This document shows positions 45,066-53,658 of a stretch of DNA of 64,000 nt, piece by piece. The stretch is taken from positions 34,775-98,774 of the forward strand of contig JABSSL010000020.1 of NCBI GenBank assembly GCA_013214355.1, read 5' to 3'. Each line of letters starts with the position of its first letter. The stretch's first letter is position 1. Both the position numbers and the translations under genes were made by a program. The notes under the pieces were generated by a model. It searched no databases. It saw nothing but the letters and a program-made list of their open reading frames with translations, and was not told the origin of the DNA. This DNA comes from Saprospiraceae bacterium (GTDB lineage Bacteria > Bacteroidota > Bacteroidia > Chitinophagales > Saprospiraceae).

Positions 45066-45546
45066 AAAATATTTTGAGGGAAATACTAGCCTTGCTGAAG
45101 AAAGACAATTAAAGGCCTATTTCCAGCAAAAAGAGATTGATCCAGCATTCGAAGCCTATCGAACACTATTCGGTTGGCAAGTTGAGGAACAATCGGTCAG
45201 CCTATCTAGTCAATTTCAGGACAAGTTGCTCGCAGAAATCGAAGCTCAAGAAAAGCCCGGTTTTGTGAGACGCTTTCTTAGACACCCCATGAGTCAAGCT
45301 GCGGCAGTACTAGTCCTGCTCGCTGGCATGTGGTGGGCTTACCAAACCGATACGGCAGCGGTTGAACCAGGAGAAGGAGTGACCGCCGAAATCAACTGGG
45401 AGCAATATGAACCCAAGACCAAAGAAGAGGCCCTCACTATTACACGCAATGCCATGGTGATGCTATCTAAGGAGCTGAACAGAGGCACCGCTCGGGTCGC
45501 GAAGGAAGTGGTAAAAGTACGGCAATTGGGTCGTATAGATCAATAA
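45034..45546 (+). CDS. putative anti-sigma factor, single-pass membrane protein
   Basis: The 170-residue protein starts inside the sigma gene (32-base overlap, different frame), which implies translational coupling. The N-terminal ~75 residues are acidic helical (DYDNIQTLLEKYFEGNTSLAEERQLKAYF), as in Bacteroidota anti-sigma factors. One membrane helix follows at ~88-104 (AAAVLVLLAGMWWAY), then a short charged periplasmic tail. It lacks a zinc-binding HxxxCxxC motif and a FecR domain, so it is an atypical anti-sigma factor identified by position and topology. Confidence 0.75.
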   Translation: MDYDNIQTLLEKYFEGNTSLAEERQLKAYFQQKEIDPAFEAYRTLFGWQVEEQSVSLSSQFQDKLLAEIEAQEKPGFVRRFLRHPMSQAAAVLVLLAGMWWAYQTDTAAVEPGEGVTAEINWEQYEPKTKEEALTITRNAMVMLSKELNRGTARVAKEVVKVRQLGRIDQ

Positions 45547-45601
45547 TTGGTTAACCGTTGTTCTTACCAGAACACGCTAAATATCTAAAATATCTAATAC
45601 A

Positions 45602-46102
45602 ATGAAATGGATGAAGTTCACAATGGTATTCCTGCTTATGGGAGCAGTCAGCGGCATTTCCGCCCAGGCCAATGCCATCGACAAGTATTTTAAGCAATAT
45701 GTCGATGATGAAAATTTCAGCGTGGTTTACGTTGGTCCTACCCTATTCAAATGGATGAAAAATTTAGGGAAAGAGGACGATGGTGAACGCGACAGCGAAA
45801 CGGATGCAGTAATCAAAGCCGTGGAAGATGCACAGGGTCTACGCATTCTTACCACCGACGTCAATCCACGTCAATACTATGACGAGGCCAAGTCGAAGAT
45901 CAGTACAAAAGAATATGAACTCCTGATGACGGTCCGTAGTAAAGACGGAGACAATGTGGAATTTCTGGGTAAACTTAAAGGGGATGCCGTGGAAGAATTA
46001 TTATTGATCTCCATTGGCGAAGAGAGTTTCGTCTTACTCAGCCTAGTCGGGCTACTAGACTTAGCGGATATCTCTAAAATTGCGGATGAGATTGAAGAAT
46101 GA
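45602..46102 (+). CDS. secreted DUF4252 protein (copy 1)
   Basis: The 166-residue product has a signal peptide (MKWMKFTMVFLLMGAVSGISAQ, cleaved after ISA) and the DUF4252 fold: AIDKYFKQYVDDENFSVVYVGP, a helix (IKAVEDAQGLRILT), ELLMTVRSKDGDNVEFLGK and the final helices FVLLSLVGLLDLADISKI. DUF4252 proteins of Bacteroidota are small exported or lipid-anchored proteins of unknown function, often beside ECF sigma/anti-sigma genes, as here. It is paralogous to the next gene. A TTTAATG heptamer array starts 6 bp after its stop. Confidence 0.87.
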   Translation: MKWMKFTMVFLLMGAVSGISAQANAIDKYFKQYVDDENFSVVYVGPTLFKWMKNLGKEDDGERDSETDAVIKAVEDAQGLRILTTDVNPRQYYDEAKSKISTKEYELLMTVRSKDGDNVEFLGKLKGDAVEELLLISIGEESFVLLSLVGLLDLADISKIADEIEE

Positions 46103-46108
46103 GATTTC

Positions 46109-46154
46109 AATGTTTAATGTTTAATGTTTAATGTTTAATGTTTAATGTTTAATG
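46109..46154 (+). repeat. tandem heptamer array TTTAATG (6 full copies)
   Basis: Six exact tandem copies of TTTAATG (46113-46154) after a partial copy (AATG at 46109). It starts 6 bp after the stop of the first DUF4252 gene and reads in the gene's direction. The same heptamer array occurs at 60290-60324. Confidence 0.9.
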
Positions 46155-46265
46155 GGAACTAATTAACTCCTCCGTAAGTAACTAAAGATCAGCATTTTGA
46201 AATCACCGACAGACCTGATCTTCTTACTTTCCTTCCTACTTTCCTAGTTTAACACCAAACTTATC

Positions 46266-46787
46266 ATGAAGAAGCCATTATTCCTGTTGGCCCTAGCGGC
46301 CCTGCCATTCTTATGCCTTGCTCAAAGCAAAGCCATCAACGAATTTTACAATAAATACAGCCAAGATGAGCACTTCCTAGATATTAAGCTTTCGGGAGGG
46401 CTGCTCAACCTGGTGGCTAGTAAAACCGACAACGAAGAGGATAAGCGAGTGATCAGAAAAATCACAGCCTTAAGAGCCCTGGTCCTAGAAGAAGGGAACA
46501 TGGTGAAAAAAGAGGATTATACAAAGTTATTGCGTGAGGCCAAAGCCGATTCCTTTGAGGAGCTGATCAAGGTACGAGATGGAGGGGATAATGTCGAAAT
46601 CTTGATTCGGGAAAAAGGGAACGCCATCAGTCATGTGCTGTTGCTGGTTAACGGAGAAAATAGCTTTGTTCTCCTCAGCCTAGAGGGTTTACTACAATTT
46701 AGTGACCTAAATGATATCCATCTCGATATCAAAGGCACTGACTTCTTGCGTGATCTTCCGGAACGCCGGAAGCGCCGGAAAGCCTAG
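46266..46787 (+). CDS. secreted DUF4252 protein (copy 2)
   Basis: The 173-residue product starts with a signal peptide (MKKPLFLLALAALPFLCLAQ) and has the same DUF4252 pattern as the gene before it: INEFYNKYSQDEHFLDIKLSGG, IRKITALRALVLEEGN, EELIKVRDGGDNVEILIRE and SFVLLSLEGLLQFSDLNDI. The C terminus is basic (ERRKRRKA). The cassette order is sigma, anti-sigma, DUF4252, DUF4252, suggesting the sigma factor controls these envelope proteins. A 163-bp gap with the repeat array separates the copies, so the second may have its own promoter. A hairpin follows the stop. Confidence 0.87.
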   Translation: MKKPLFLLALAALPFLCLAQSKAINEFYNKYSQDEHFLDIKLSGGLLNLVASKTDNEEDKRVIRKITALRALVLEEGNMVKKEDYTKLLREAKADSFEELIKVRDGGDNVEILIREKGNAISHVLLLVNGENSFVLLSLEGLLQFSDLNDIHLDIKGTDFLRDLPERRKRRKA

Positions 46788-46793
46788 AGGTCC

Positions 46794-46847
46794 CTAACGC
46801 TGCTAAAGCTAAGTCTTGCAAGAGCGGCTTAACTTTAGCAGTGTTAG
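46794..46847 (+). terminator. hairpin terminator after DUF4252 copy 2
   Basis: A 15-bp stem (ctaacgctgctaaag at 46794-46808 with ctttagcagtgttag at 46833-46847; one G-T pair) with a 24-base loop that can fold further. It starts 6 bp after the stop. There is no strong T-tract. Confidence 0.6.
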
Positions 46848-46886
46848 CAACTGGGCTAGCATTGCCATCCACCAACTCCTAGTAAT

Positions 46887-47096
46887 ATGAAGCACTGGGC
46901 CTATTTACTCCTATTTTACCTACCCAACCTCCTAATTGGTCAGTCTGAGCTGGAAGTAGGGACTAACGATTTCTATTTTGAGTTTCGAGATAGACACTAT
47001 GCCGGTTTTATAGGTATCCCCTACCCTTTTCGAGTATCGCCTCTGTGCAGACTACTATCCTGCTATGAAGAATTGGTTAAGTCAACTACAATTTAA
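46887..47096 (+). CDS. small exported protein, probably frameshifted
   Basis: The frame encodes 69 residues: signal peptide MKHWAYLLLFYLPNLLIGQ, then SELEVGTNDFYFEFRDRHYAGFIG. After about 47030 the sequence no longer looks protein-like in this frame. The next frame (from ~47030 to the TAG at 47100-47102) reads FEYRLCADYYPAMKNWLSQL, which does. A one-base insertion near the TTTTC run at 47026-47031 would restore one reading frame of about 71 residues. I do not recognise the family. It sits between the DUF4252 genes and cutC. Confidence 0.45.
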   Translation: MKHWAYLLLFYLPNLLIGQSELEVGTNDFYFEFRDRHYAGFIGIPYPFRVSPLCRLLSCYEELVKSTTI

Positions 47097-47137
47097 AGAA
47101 TAGTTGTTTCTTTGTGACCAGCTAATTTTCTTCTTTC

Positions 47138-47764
47138 ATGTTATTAGAAGCTTGTGTAGAAACACTAGAGGAAGCCATCCTGGCAGAAAAGCGCGGAGCG
47201 CACCGCCTGGAACTTTGTAGTAGGTTAGACTTGGATGGCTTAAGTCCAGGACCAGTGCTCACCAAACAGGTGGTTGAAGTCGTAAACATTCCCGTTAAGG
47301 TGATGATCCGTCACAGAGGTGGAGACTTCTGCTATACGGCCAGTGAAGTCAAAGCCATGGCGGAGGAAATCTTAGCGGCCAGAACTTGGGGTGTCGAAGG
47401 GATAGTAATCGGACTTCTTGATCGACACCAGGAAATTGATTTAGACAATACCAAGTATCTAGCAAGTCTTGCCCAAGGATTATCGGTCACCTTCCATAAA
47501 GCTATCGATGCAACACCAGATCTTATCAAAAGTCTACAAGCCCTATCCTCCATCGTGGATATTGATACGATTCTGACTTCAGGAGGAGCAGCGACGGCCG
47601 AAGCCGGTGGTCAAATCCTGCGAAAAATGATGGAAGAATCTCCTAGCCACTTGACTATATTACCCGCCGGCCGCATCACCCAAGCCAACCTGAGTCACAT
47701 CCACCAACTCATTGGTGCACAGGCATACCATGGTCGACGAATTGTAGGAGACTTACAAACTTAG
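47138..47764 (+). CDS. cutC: copper homeostasis protein CutC
   Basis: The 208-residue protein is a TIM-barrel CutC: LLEACVETLEEAILAEKRGAHRLELCS at the N terminus, VKVMIRHRGGDF, GVEGIVIGLL, TFHKAIDATPD and ILTSGGAATAEAG, all family signatures. CutC has been reported to affect copper tolerance, but its exact activity is unsettled. It lies 41 bp after the frame of the small exported protein. ATG at 47138 gives the usual family start. Confidence 0.93.
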   Translation: MLLEACVETLEEAILAEKRGAHRLELCSRLDLDGLSPGPVLTKQVVEVVNIPVKVMIRHRGGDFCYTASEVKAMAEEILAARTWGVEGIVIGLLDRHQEIDLDNTKYLASLAQGLSVTFHKAIDATPDLIKSLQALSSIVDIDTILTSGGAATAEAGGQILRKMMEESPSHLTILPAGRITQANLSHIHQLIGAQAYHGRRIVGDLQT

Positions 47765-48022
47765 ATCAGCCAGACCAGCTTCATCTATCCACAAACGCCC
47801 CATAAGTGCTTGAGCACCACCCTACTTTTCCTGCCTCGTATTAGGCCCTTTCTGATTTCTTCTTTAAGTTTACCTAAGAACTAGTAAAACTCCTTCTCTG
47901 AAAATTTTTGGCACCACCTCTATAGACTGAATCCTTACAAGTCCCATATAGCTTCCCACCGGAGGCAATGGAGGCTACGGGCGATGCAATCGACAAAAAT
48001 TGACGGAGAACCAAAAAGTAAT

Positions 48023-50908
48023 ATGATGCTCAAACCATTCCTCTTATTTTTTTGTCTGACTCCTATTTTTTTGCTGGCACAATATGACTATAAACAGCCG
48101 CCAGCCACCTCTGCTACAGACAGAATAGAAAGCTATACACAACGACAAGCATTGGAGAAAGCCTCGATCGTGAATTCCATTGAATTTCGTTCTGTTGGTC
48201 CGACCGTATTTAGTGGTCGGGTATCAGAGATTGCAGTTAATCCTGATGATCCTAGTCATTTCTACGTCGCTTATTCCTCTGGTGGATTAATGAAGACAAC
48301 AAATAATGGTACCACCTTCACCCCCATTTTTGACCAAGAGATGGTCCTTACTACAGGGGCTGTGGCGGTAGACTGGAAAAATGATATTATCTGGCTCGGT
48401 ACTGGAGAAGTAAACTCTAGCCGATCCTCCTATGCCGGCAGTGGGGTGTATAAAAGTACAGACGGAGGTAAAAGCTGGCAGCATATGGGATTAGGGGATA
48501 GTCATCATATCGGCCGTATCGTGCTTCACCCTAAAAATCCAGACATTGCCTACGTGGCTGTTCTAGGTCACTTGTATTCTCCCAATGAAGAGCGAGGTGT
48601 TTATCGAACCACTGACGGTGGAAAGACCTGGTCAAAGACGCTATATGTCGATGAGAATTCTGGTGCAGTTGACTTAATTATGGATCCCAAAAACCCTAGA
48701 GTACTCTATGCTGCGACTTGGCAAAGAGACCGTCGTGCTTGGGATTTCCGGGAAGCCGGAAAAGGAACGGGGATTTATAAGAGTACCAATGGTGGCAAGG
48801 ATTGGCTCCTATTATCTACGCCGAATAGTGGATTGCCAGTCGGTGAAGGGATGGGCCGCCCTGGCCTAGCCCTGGCCTATCAAAATGGTAAGGCGGTATT
48901 GTATGTATCCATTGACAACTACAATCGACGACCAAAAGAGGAGTCTGAAGAAGATATCTTGACCAAAGATATGCTAAGGGAAATGAGCAAAGATGATTTC
49001 CTCAAGCTCGAAAAATACAAAGTGACGGAATACCTTCGATCCAATAGAATTCCCAGAAAATACGCTGCAGATAAGGTGATCAAGATGATTGAGTCGGACA
49101 AACTCAAACCTATTGATTTGGTGACCTACACCGAGGACGCCAATGCTTTACTCTTCGACACGCCCGTTATCGGGCTGGAGGTCTATCGTTCGGAGAATGG
49201 AGGGAATTCCTGGAGAAAAGCAAATGAAGATTATATCTCCGCCTATAGTTCCTATGGCTATTACTTTGGACAGATTCGAGTAGCTCCTTTTGATGCCAAT
49301 AAGGTGTATATTATGGGTGTACCTGTGATGCGATCTGATGACGGTGGTAAGACCTTCAAGTCTATCGGCGGTGCGAATGTGCATTCTGATCATCATGAAC
49401 TTTGGATCAATCCGGATCGACCTGGTCACCTGATCAATGGTAATGATGGAGGGATTAATATCTCTTATGATGATGGTGAGAGCTGGATCAAATGCAATTC
49501 TGCTCCTTTGGGACAATTCTACTACGTAGCGGTAGATATGGCCAAACCTTACAACATCTACGGTGGTTTACAAGATAATGGAGTCTGGATGGGACCTAGT
49601 ACCTATCAAGCCAGTAGCCGTTGGCAAGGTTCAGGTCAATATCCCTTCAAGGCTATTATGGGAGGCGATGGAATGCAAGTCGCCGTTGATACCCGAGACA
49701 ATGCCACTGTTTATACCGGATTCCAATTTGGAAATTACTATAGACTCAATACCAAAACGGGGCAGCGTAAGTCGATAACCCCACGACCAGACCTCGGGGC
49801 TCGGCCGTACCGCTGGAATTGGCAAACACCGATCCATCTGTCGGTACATAACCAGGATATTTTATACATGGGCTCGGAAAGGGTGCATCGATCTTTCGAT
49901 CAAGGAAATACCTTTGAAGCCATCTCCGGAGATTTGACGACCGGTGGGCGAAAAGGTGATGTGGCTTTCTCTACCCTGACAGCCATACACGAATCGCCCT
50001 TGGCTTTTGGCTTACTGTATGCGGGTTCTGATGATGGTTTGGTACATGTTTCTAAAGATGGAGGCGTGAGTTGGGAACAGATCAATGAAGGCTTACCCAA
50101 AGATATGTGGGTCAGTAGAATTCAGGCTTCTACCCACGAAAAGGGTCGGGTCTATATGGTCCTGAATGGCTATCGCTGGGATCATTTCAGTGCGATGGCT
50201 TATGTTTCGGAGGATTATGGCAAAACTTGGTCCGCCATTGGTAAAGACTTACCACTTGAGCCCTTGAACGTGATTAAAGAGGATCCTAGTAATGCAAATA
50301 TTCTTTATATCGGGAGCGATCATGGATTGTATGTATCTTTGGACAGAGGTGCATCTTTTATGTTGATGAACAATGGTTTGCCTGCCGTACCCGTTCATGA
50401 TGTAGTGATTCATCCTCGCGATAAAGATATCCTGGTGGGTACCCACGGTCGTTCCATGTACATTGGCAGTGCCAAGGAATTACAGCAGTTGAATGATAAT
50501 ATTTTGGCAAAAGCTTTGCATAGTTTTGGTCCCTCCAAAACTCGCCACAGTAGCTTTTGGGGACGAAATTTCAGAGGTGACTACAATGAACCTAGTTTGG
50601 CGATGCCGATCTACGCTAAGGATGCCGGGAAAGCTACCGTGACCGTCGAGACCAAGGATGGTCTCACCTTGCAAAGCTTTGAAACGGAGCTCGCAAAAGG
50701 GTTGAACTATCCTGCTTACGACCTGACCATCAAGAAAGATGTCTTGGAAGCCTACAGTAAGCCTTTACGTGAAAAACAGAAGAAAAATGAAAGGCCGCTC
50801 ACTTTGAAGCCTTCAGAAAACGACAAACTTTACATTTATAAGGGAGAATATCAGGTCAAGATTACGCAAGGATCTGAATCCATACAAACTAAAATTGTAA
50901 TTGAATAA
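48023..50908 (+). CDS. VPS10/sortilin-like beta-propeller protein, exported
   Basis: I start at the ATG at 48023 (MMLKPFLLFFCLTPIFLLAQ, signal peptide, 961 residues). The protein is built of BNR/Asp-box repeats, at least ten in number: STDGGKSW, TTDGGKTW, STNGGKDW, SENGGNSW, SDDGGKTF, SYDDGESW, SFDQGNTF, SKDGGVSW, SEDYGKTW and SLDRGASF. This forms one or two large beta-propellers of the VPS10/sialidase-like kind. A helical, charged insert (~305-375) interrupts the propeller. Related Bacteroidota proteins are annotated as WD40/YVTN/BNR-like glycosyl hydrolases, but I see no hydrolase active site. The stop overlaps the ATG of the rhomboid gene (TAATG). Confidence 0.88.
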   Translation: MMLKPFLLFFCLTPIFLLAQYDYKQPPATSATDRIESYTQRQALEKASIVNSIEFRSVGPTVFSGRVSEIAVNPDDPSHFYVAYSSGGLMKTTNNGTTFTPIFDQEMVLTTGAVAVDWKNDIIWLGTGEVNSSRSSYAGSGVYKSTDGGKSWQHMGLGDSHHIGRIVLHPKNPDIAYVAVLGHLYSPNEERGVYRTTDGGKTWSKTLYVDENSGAVDLIMDPKNPRVLYAATWQRDRRAWDFREAGKGTGIYKSTNGGKDWLLLSTPNSGLPVGEGMGRPGLALAYQNGKAVLYVSIDNYNRRPKEESEEDILTKDMLREMSKDDFLKLEKYKVTEYLRSNRIPRKYAADKVIKMIESDKLKPIDLVTYTEDANALLFDTPVIGLEVYRSENGGNSWRKANEDYISAYSSYGYYFGQIRVAPFDANKVYIMGVPVMRSDDGGKTFKSIGGANVHSDHHELWINPDRPGHLINGNDGGINISYDDGESWIKCNSAPLGQFYYVAVDMAKPYNIYGGLQDNGVWMGPSTYQASSRWQGSGQYPFKAIMGGDGMQVAVDTRDNATVYTGFQFGNYYRLNTKTGQRKSITPRPDLGARPYRWNWQTPIHLSVHNQDILYMGSERVHRSFDQGNTFEAISGDLTTGGRKGDVAFSTLTAIHESPLAFGLLYAGSDDGLVHVSKDGGVSWEQINEGLPKDMWVSRIQASTHEKGRVYMVLNGYRWDHFSAMAYVSEDYGKTWSAIGKDLPLEPLNVIKEDPSNANILYIGSDHGLYVSLDRGASFMLMNNGLPAVPVHDVVIHPRDKDILVGTHGRSMYIGSAKELQQLNDNILAKALHSFGPSKTRHSSFWGRNFRGDYNEPSLAMPIYAKDAGKATVTVETKDGLTLQSFETELAKGLNYPAYDLTIKKDVLEAYSKPLREKQKKNERPLTLKPSENDKLYIYKGEYQVKITQGSESIQTKIVIE

Positions 50909-51744
50909 TGGGTGAAAGCGTCATTGGTATAGTGCTCACGCTCTTTATTGGAGCTACTTCCTACAAAGGATTTCGTGATATGAGTTATTTCGAGCGCTAT
51001 GCTTTCGACGTCGATAAAATATTGATTGATAGAGAATACCGAAGGCTTCTCAGTTCGGGTTTCTTACACGGCGGCTGGTTCCATCTGGGACTTAACCTCA
51101 TTGCGCTTATTTCCTTCAGTGCAGCAGTTGAATTCCAGCTGGGGCCGGGCCTTTTTACGCTCATCTTCTTCGTGAGCCTGATTGGGGGTAATCTTTTAGC
51201 CCTTTATATCCATCGCAGCCATGGCGATTACCGAGCAGTGGGTGCTTCCGGAGCCATTAGTGGAGTGATCTTTGCGGCTATCGTCCTAAATCCGGGTGGT
51301 TCGATCGGTTTCGTGATCCTTCCTTTTGAAATCAAGAATTGGATTTTTGGCCTTGCCTTTATACTAGTTTCCATCTTAGGTATCAAACGACAGGCGGACA
51401 ACATTGGTCATGAGGCGCATTTAGGAGGTGCCATTATTGGTTTACTGCTAACTTTGGCCATCCGCCCCGCGCTCATCAGTGAATCTCCTTGGCTCATCGC
51501 TGGCATCCTTGTCCCTACCACCCTATTCTTGTATCTGATTGTGCGTAATCCTGCCGTTCTGATGATCGATAACTACTGGGGAGAGACTATTCGCTCAGCT
51601 CGTAACTTCCGACCGGCAAAAAGGCAGCGAAAAGGGCCGAGTAAGGAGGAGGAATTGAATAGACTGTTAGATAAAATTCGCATGCAGGGCATCGATAGCT
51701 TAAGTAGTGCGGAGCGTAAGCGGTTGGAGGAGTTGTCGGGCTGA
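50908..51744 (+). CDS. rhomboid family intramembrane serine protease
   Basis: The 278-residue membrane protein has the rhomboid core: HGGWFHLGLNLIAL (first helices), catalytic Ser114 in GASGAISG, and the histidine in GHEAHLGGA. It cuts transmembrane helices of other proteins within the membrane. The C-terminal ~55 residues form a charged cytoplasmic tail with a short helical motif (KEEELNRLLDKIRMQGIDSL), common in Bacteroidota rhomboids. Its ATG overlaps the stop of the VPS10-like gene, so translation is coupled; the propeller may be its substrate or partner, but this is inference. Confidence 0.93.
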   Translation: MGESVIGIVLTLFIGATSYKGFRDMSYFERYAFDVDKILIDREYRRLLSSGFLHGGWFHLGLNLIALISFSAAVEFQLGPGLFTLIFFVSLIGGNLLALYIHRSHGDYRAVGASGAISGVIFAAIVLNPGGSIGFVILPFEIKNWIFGLAFILVSILGIKRQADNIGHEAHLGGAIIGLLLTLAIRPALISESPWLIAGILVPTTLFLYLIVRNPAVLMIDNYWGETIRSARNFRPAKRQRKGPSKEEELNRLLDKIRMQGIDSLSSAERKRLEELSG

Positions 51745-51799
51745 TGGTGGTTTATGGTTTTGCGCTGGGGAGATGAAGAGAACGGCGGGTTGGTGGTTG

Positions 51800-51901
51800 G
51801 ACGAGCAGGAGCTCGTCAAGTGCATGGCTTGAGTTTTCGCTAGCTGGGCCAAACATCAGAAGTTTAGCTAGAGACAAGACGTAGGAAACTTCTGATGTTT
51901 G
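51800..51901. terminator. two hairpins between convergent rhomboid and MBOAT genes
   Basis: A 7-bp stem (gacgagc / gctcgtc, 51800-51817, loop agga) and then a perfect 16-bp stem (caaacatcagaagttt at 51850-51865 with its complement at 51886-51901, 20-base loop). The second is close to the end of the MBOAT gene (stop at 51913) and probably terminates both directions. Confidence 0.7.
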
Positions 51902-51912
51902 AGTGATGCGGA

Positions 51913-53652
51913 TTAGAACTGGAAATAGATGAAAGGCACGACATCTGCACTGGCCGTCTGCGTGACGAGCCAGATCACAAAAGCCAAGATTAGGCCTTTG
52001 ACGGGCCAAGGAGAAGCAATAAAGGTCTTCTCCCACCATTCCCGCCAAGCAGTAGGCATGAAATGTAGGACAAAACCTAGGCCAATCAAATAGAATACCG
52101 TAGAATAATTTTGGAATACTTCCGCCACTAATTCTCCATGGAAGGAAGTCATAATTTGACCAAGGACGGCGGTCGTTGTCTCCCAAGGTCCTAAGGGATT
52201 ATTCAAGGCACCTGATCGGAAGAAAATCCAGCATAAGGTAACGAAGTGAAAGACCAGTATGACTGAGAAAGTCTGTTGGCCAATGCGTGTTAACTTAAAG
52301 CCGATGTAGTTCATCAACTGGTCTAAGCCCAGGGCGGCGATCAATAGCAATGCCCAGGCGGTGAAGATTCGGATATTTGTCTGTGTCAGACTTTGGAGCA
52401 CATCGGGCTCTAAGGAGTCACCTTGTGCTGCAATCCAGAAACCAATCTGGGCTAATATTTGCACAATCAACACAATTACCCCAGCTCTTGCTGCTGTATT
52501 CTTCCACCAACTTCCAGCCTGCTCCAAGGCACGATCGATGGCTAGGGCCATACCATGCAGCCCTCCCCAAATGACGAAAACCCAGCTGGCTCCGTGCCAC
52601 AGCCCACCCAACAACATGGTCAGCATCAGATTAACATAGGTACGCAGGCCACCTTTTCGGTTTCCTCCTAAAGAAATATAGAGATAATCCCTTAGCCAGG
52701 AAGACAAGGAGATATGCCAACGGCGCCAGAAATCGCGGATGGTGCCCGACTGGTAGGGAAAACGGAAATTTTCGGGTAGTCGTAAGCCCATGATGAGGGC
52801 TAGGCCAATGGCCATATCAGAATAGCCTGAAAAATCGCAGTAAATCTGAATGGCATAGCCATAGGAAGCCATGAGATTTTCAAAACCACTATATAAGGCA
52901 GGGTTTTCAAAGACACGATCGACATAGTTAATGCTAATGTAATCCGATATAACTGCCTTTTTGAATAAACCTCCACAGATCAAAAGTAGGGCTCGACCAA
53001 GATCAGATTCGCTCAGTTGGAGCGGTTTCCGAATCTGTGGAATAAAATCTGCCGCCCGTACAATCGGGCCAGCCACCAACTGCGGAAAAAAGGAAACGAA
53101 AAAGGAGAAATCCAGCAATCGCGCTAAAAAGGAACGCCAATCCTTCACCCCTTCTGTCAGCGGCTCCAATTTCCCCCGGTATACATCAATGCTATAGCTA
53201 AGTGTTTGGAAGGTGAAAAAGGAAATGCCCACCGGTAGGAAGATGGACTGCATGGAAAAGTTACTGCCGACAATACTATTGAGTGAGCCAATTAAGAAGT
53301 TGGTGTATTTAAAGTAGGCAAGCAGTCCTAAATTAGCGATCAAGCTTAGTATCAAGTACCCGCGGCGTGACCGTTGATTTGGGGCATTATAGATAAAATG
53401 ACCCAGCGTAAAATCTATCAGGGTGGAAATAATCAGTAGCACAAAGTAGATGCCACTAGATTTGTAGTAGAAAAACAGAGAAAAACCCAAAGTATAGATC
53501 AAGCGCCAATTCGTCTGCTTCTTCAGCAGTAGATAACCCGCATAAAAGGCCATGAACCATACCAGGAACACCATGCTATTGAAGAGCATGGGCTTAGTTG
53601 GGTCATAGATGAAATAGGGCGCTAAATCTGTCCAGTTTAAAGGTCCCCCCAT
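51913..53652 (-). CDS. MBOAT family membrane-bound O-acyltransferase (AlgI/PatA-like)
   Basis: The 579-residue polytopic protein matches the AlgI-type MBOAT family: LGFSLFFYYKSSG near the start, PVGISFFTFQTLSYSIDVYRG, FVSFFPQLVAGPI, FWRRWHISLSSWLRDYLYISLGG (with the conserved His) and MLLGGLWHGASWVFVIWGGLHG (with the catalytic His). It moves acyl groups, usually acetyl, across the membrane onto an SGNH partner that acylates a polysaccharide or peptidoglycan. It is the last gene of a three-gene operon: two SGNH hydrolase-like genes precede it, the nearer ending 6 bp before its ATG. Confidence 0.93.
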   Translation of the reverse strand: MGGPLNWTDLAPYFIYDPTKPMLFNSMVFLVWFMAFYAGYLLLKKQTNWRLIYTLGFSLFFYYKSSGIYFVLLIISTLIDFTLGHFIYNAPNQRSRRGYLILSLIANLGLLAYFKYTNFLIGSLNSIVGSNFSMQSIFLPVGISFFTFQTLSYSIDVYRGKLEPLTEGVKDWRSFLARLLDFSFFVSFFPQLVAGPIVRAADFIPQIRKPLQLSESDLGRALLLICGGLFKKAVISDYISINYVDRVFENPALYSGFENLMASYGYAIQIYCDFSGYSDMAIGLALIMGLRLPENFRFPYQSGTIRDFWRRWHISLSSWLRDYLYISLGGNRKGGLRTYVNLMLTMLLGGLWHGASWVFVIWGGLHGMALAIDRALEQAGSWWKNTAARAGVIVLIVQILAQIGFWIAAQGDSLEPDVLQSLTQTNIRIFTAWALLLIAALGLDQLMNYIGFKLTRIGQQTFSVILVFHFVTLCWIFFRSGALNNPLGPWETTTAVLGQIMTSFHGELVAEVFQNYSTVFYLIGLGFVLHFMPTAWREWWEKTFIASPWPVKGLILAFVIWLVTQTASADVVPFIYFQF

Positions 53653-53658
53653 GGGTTT

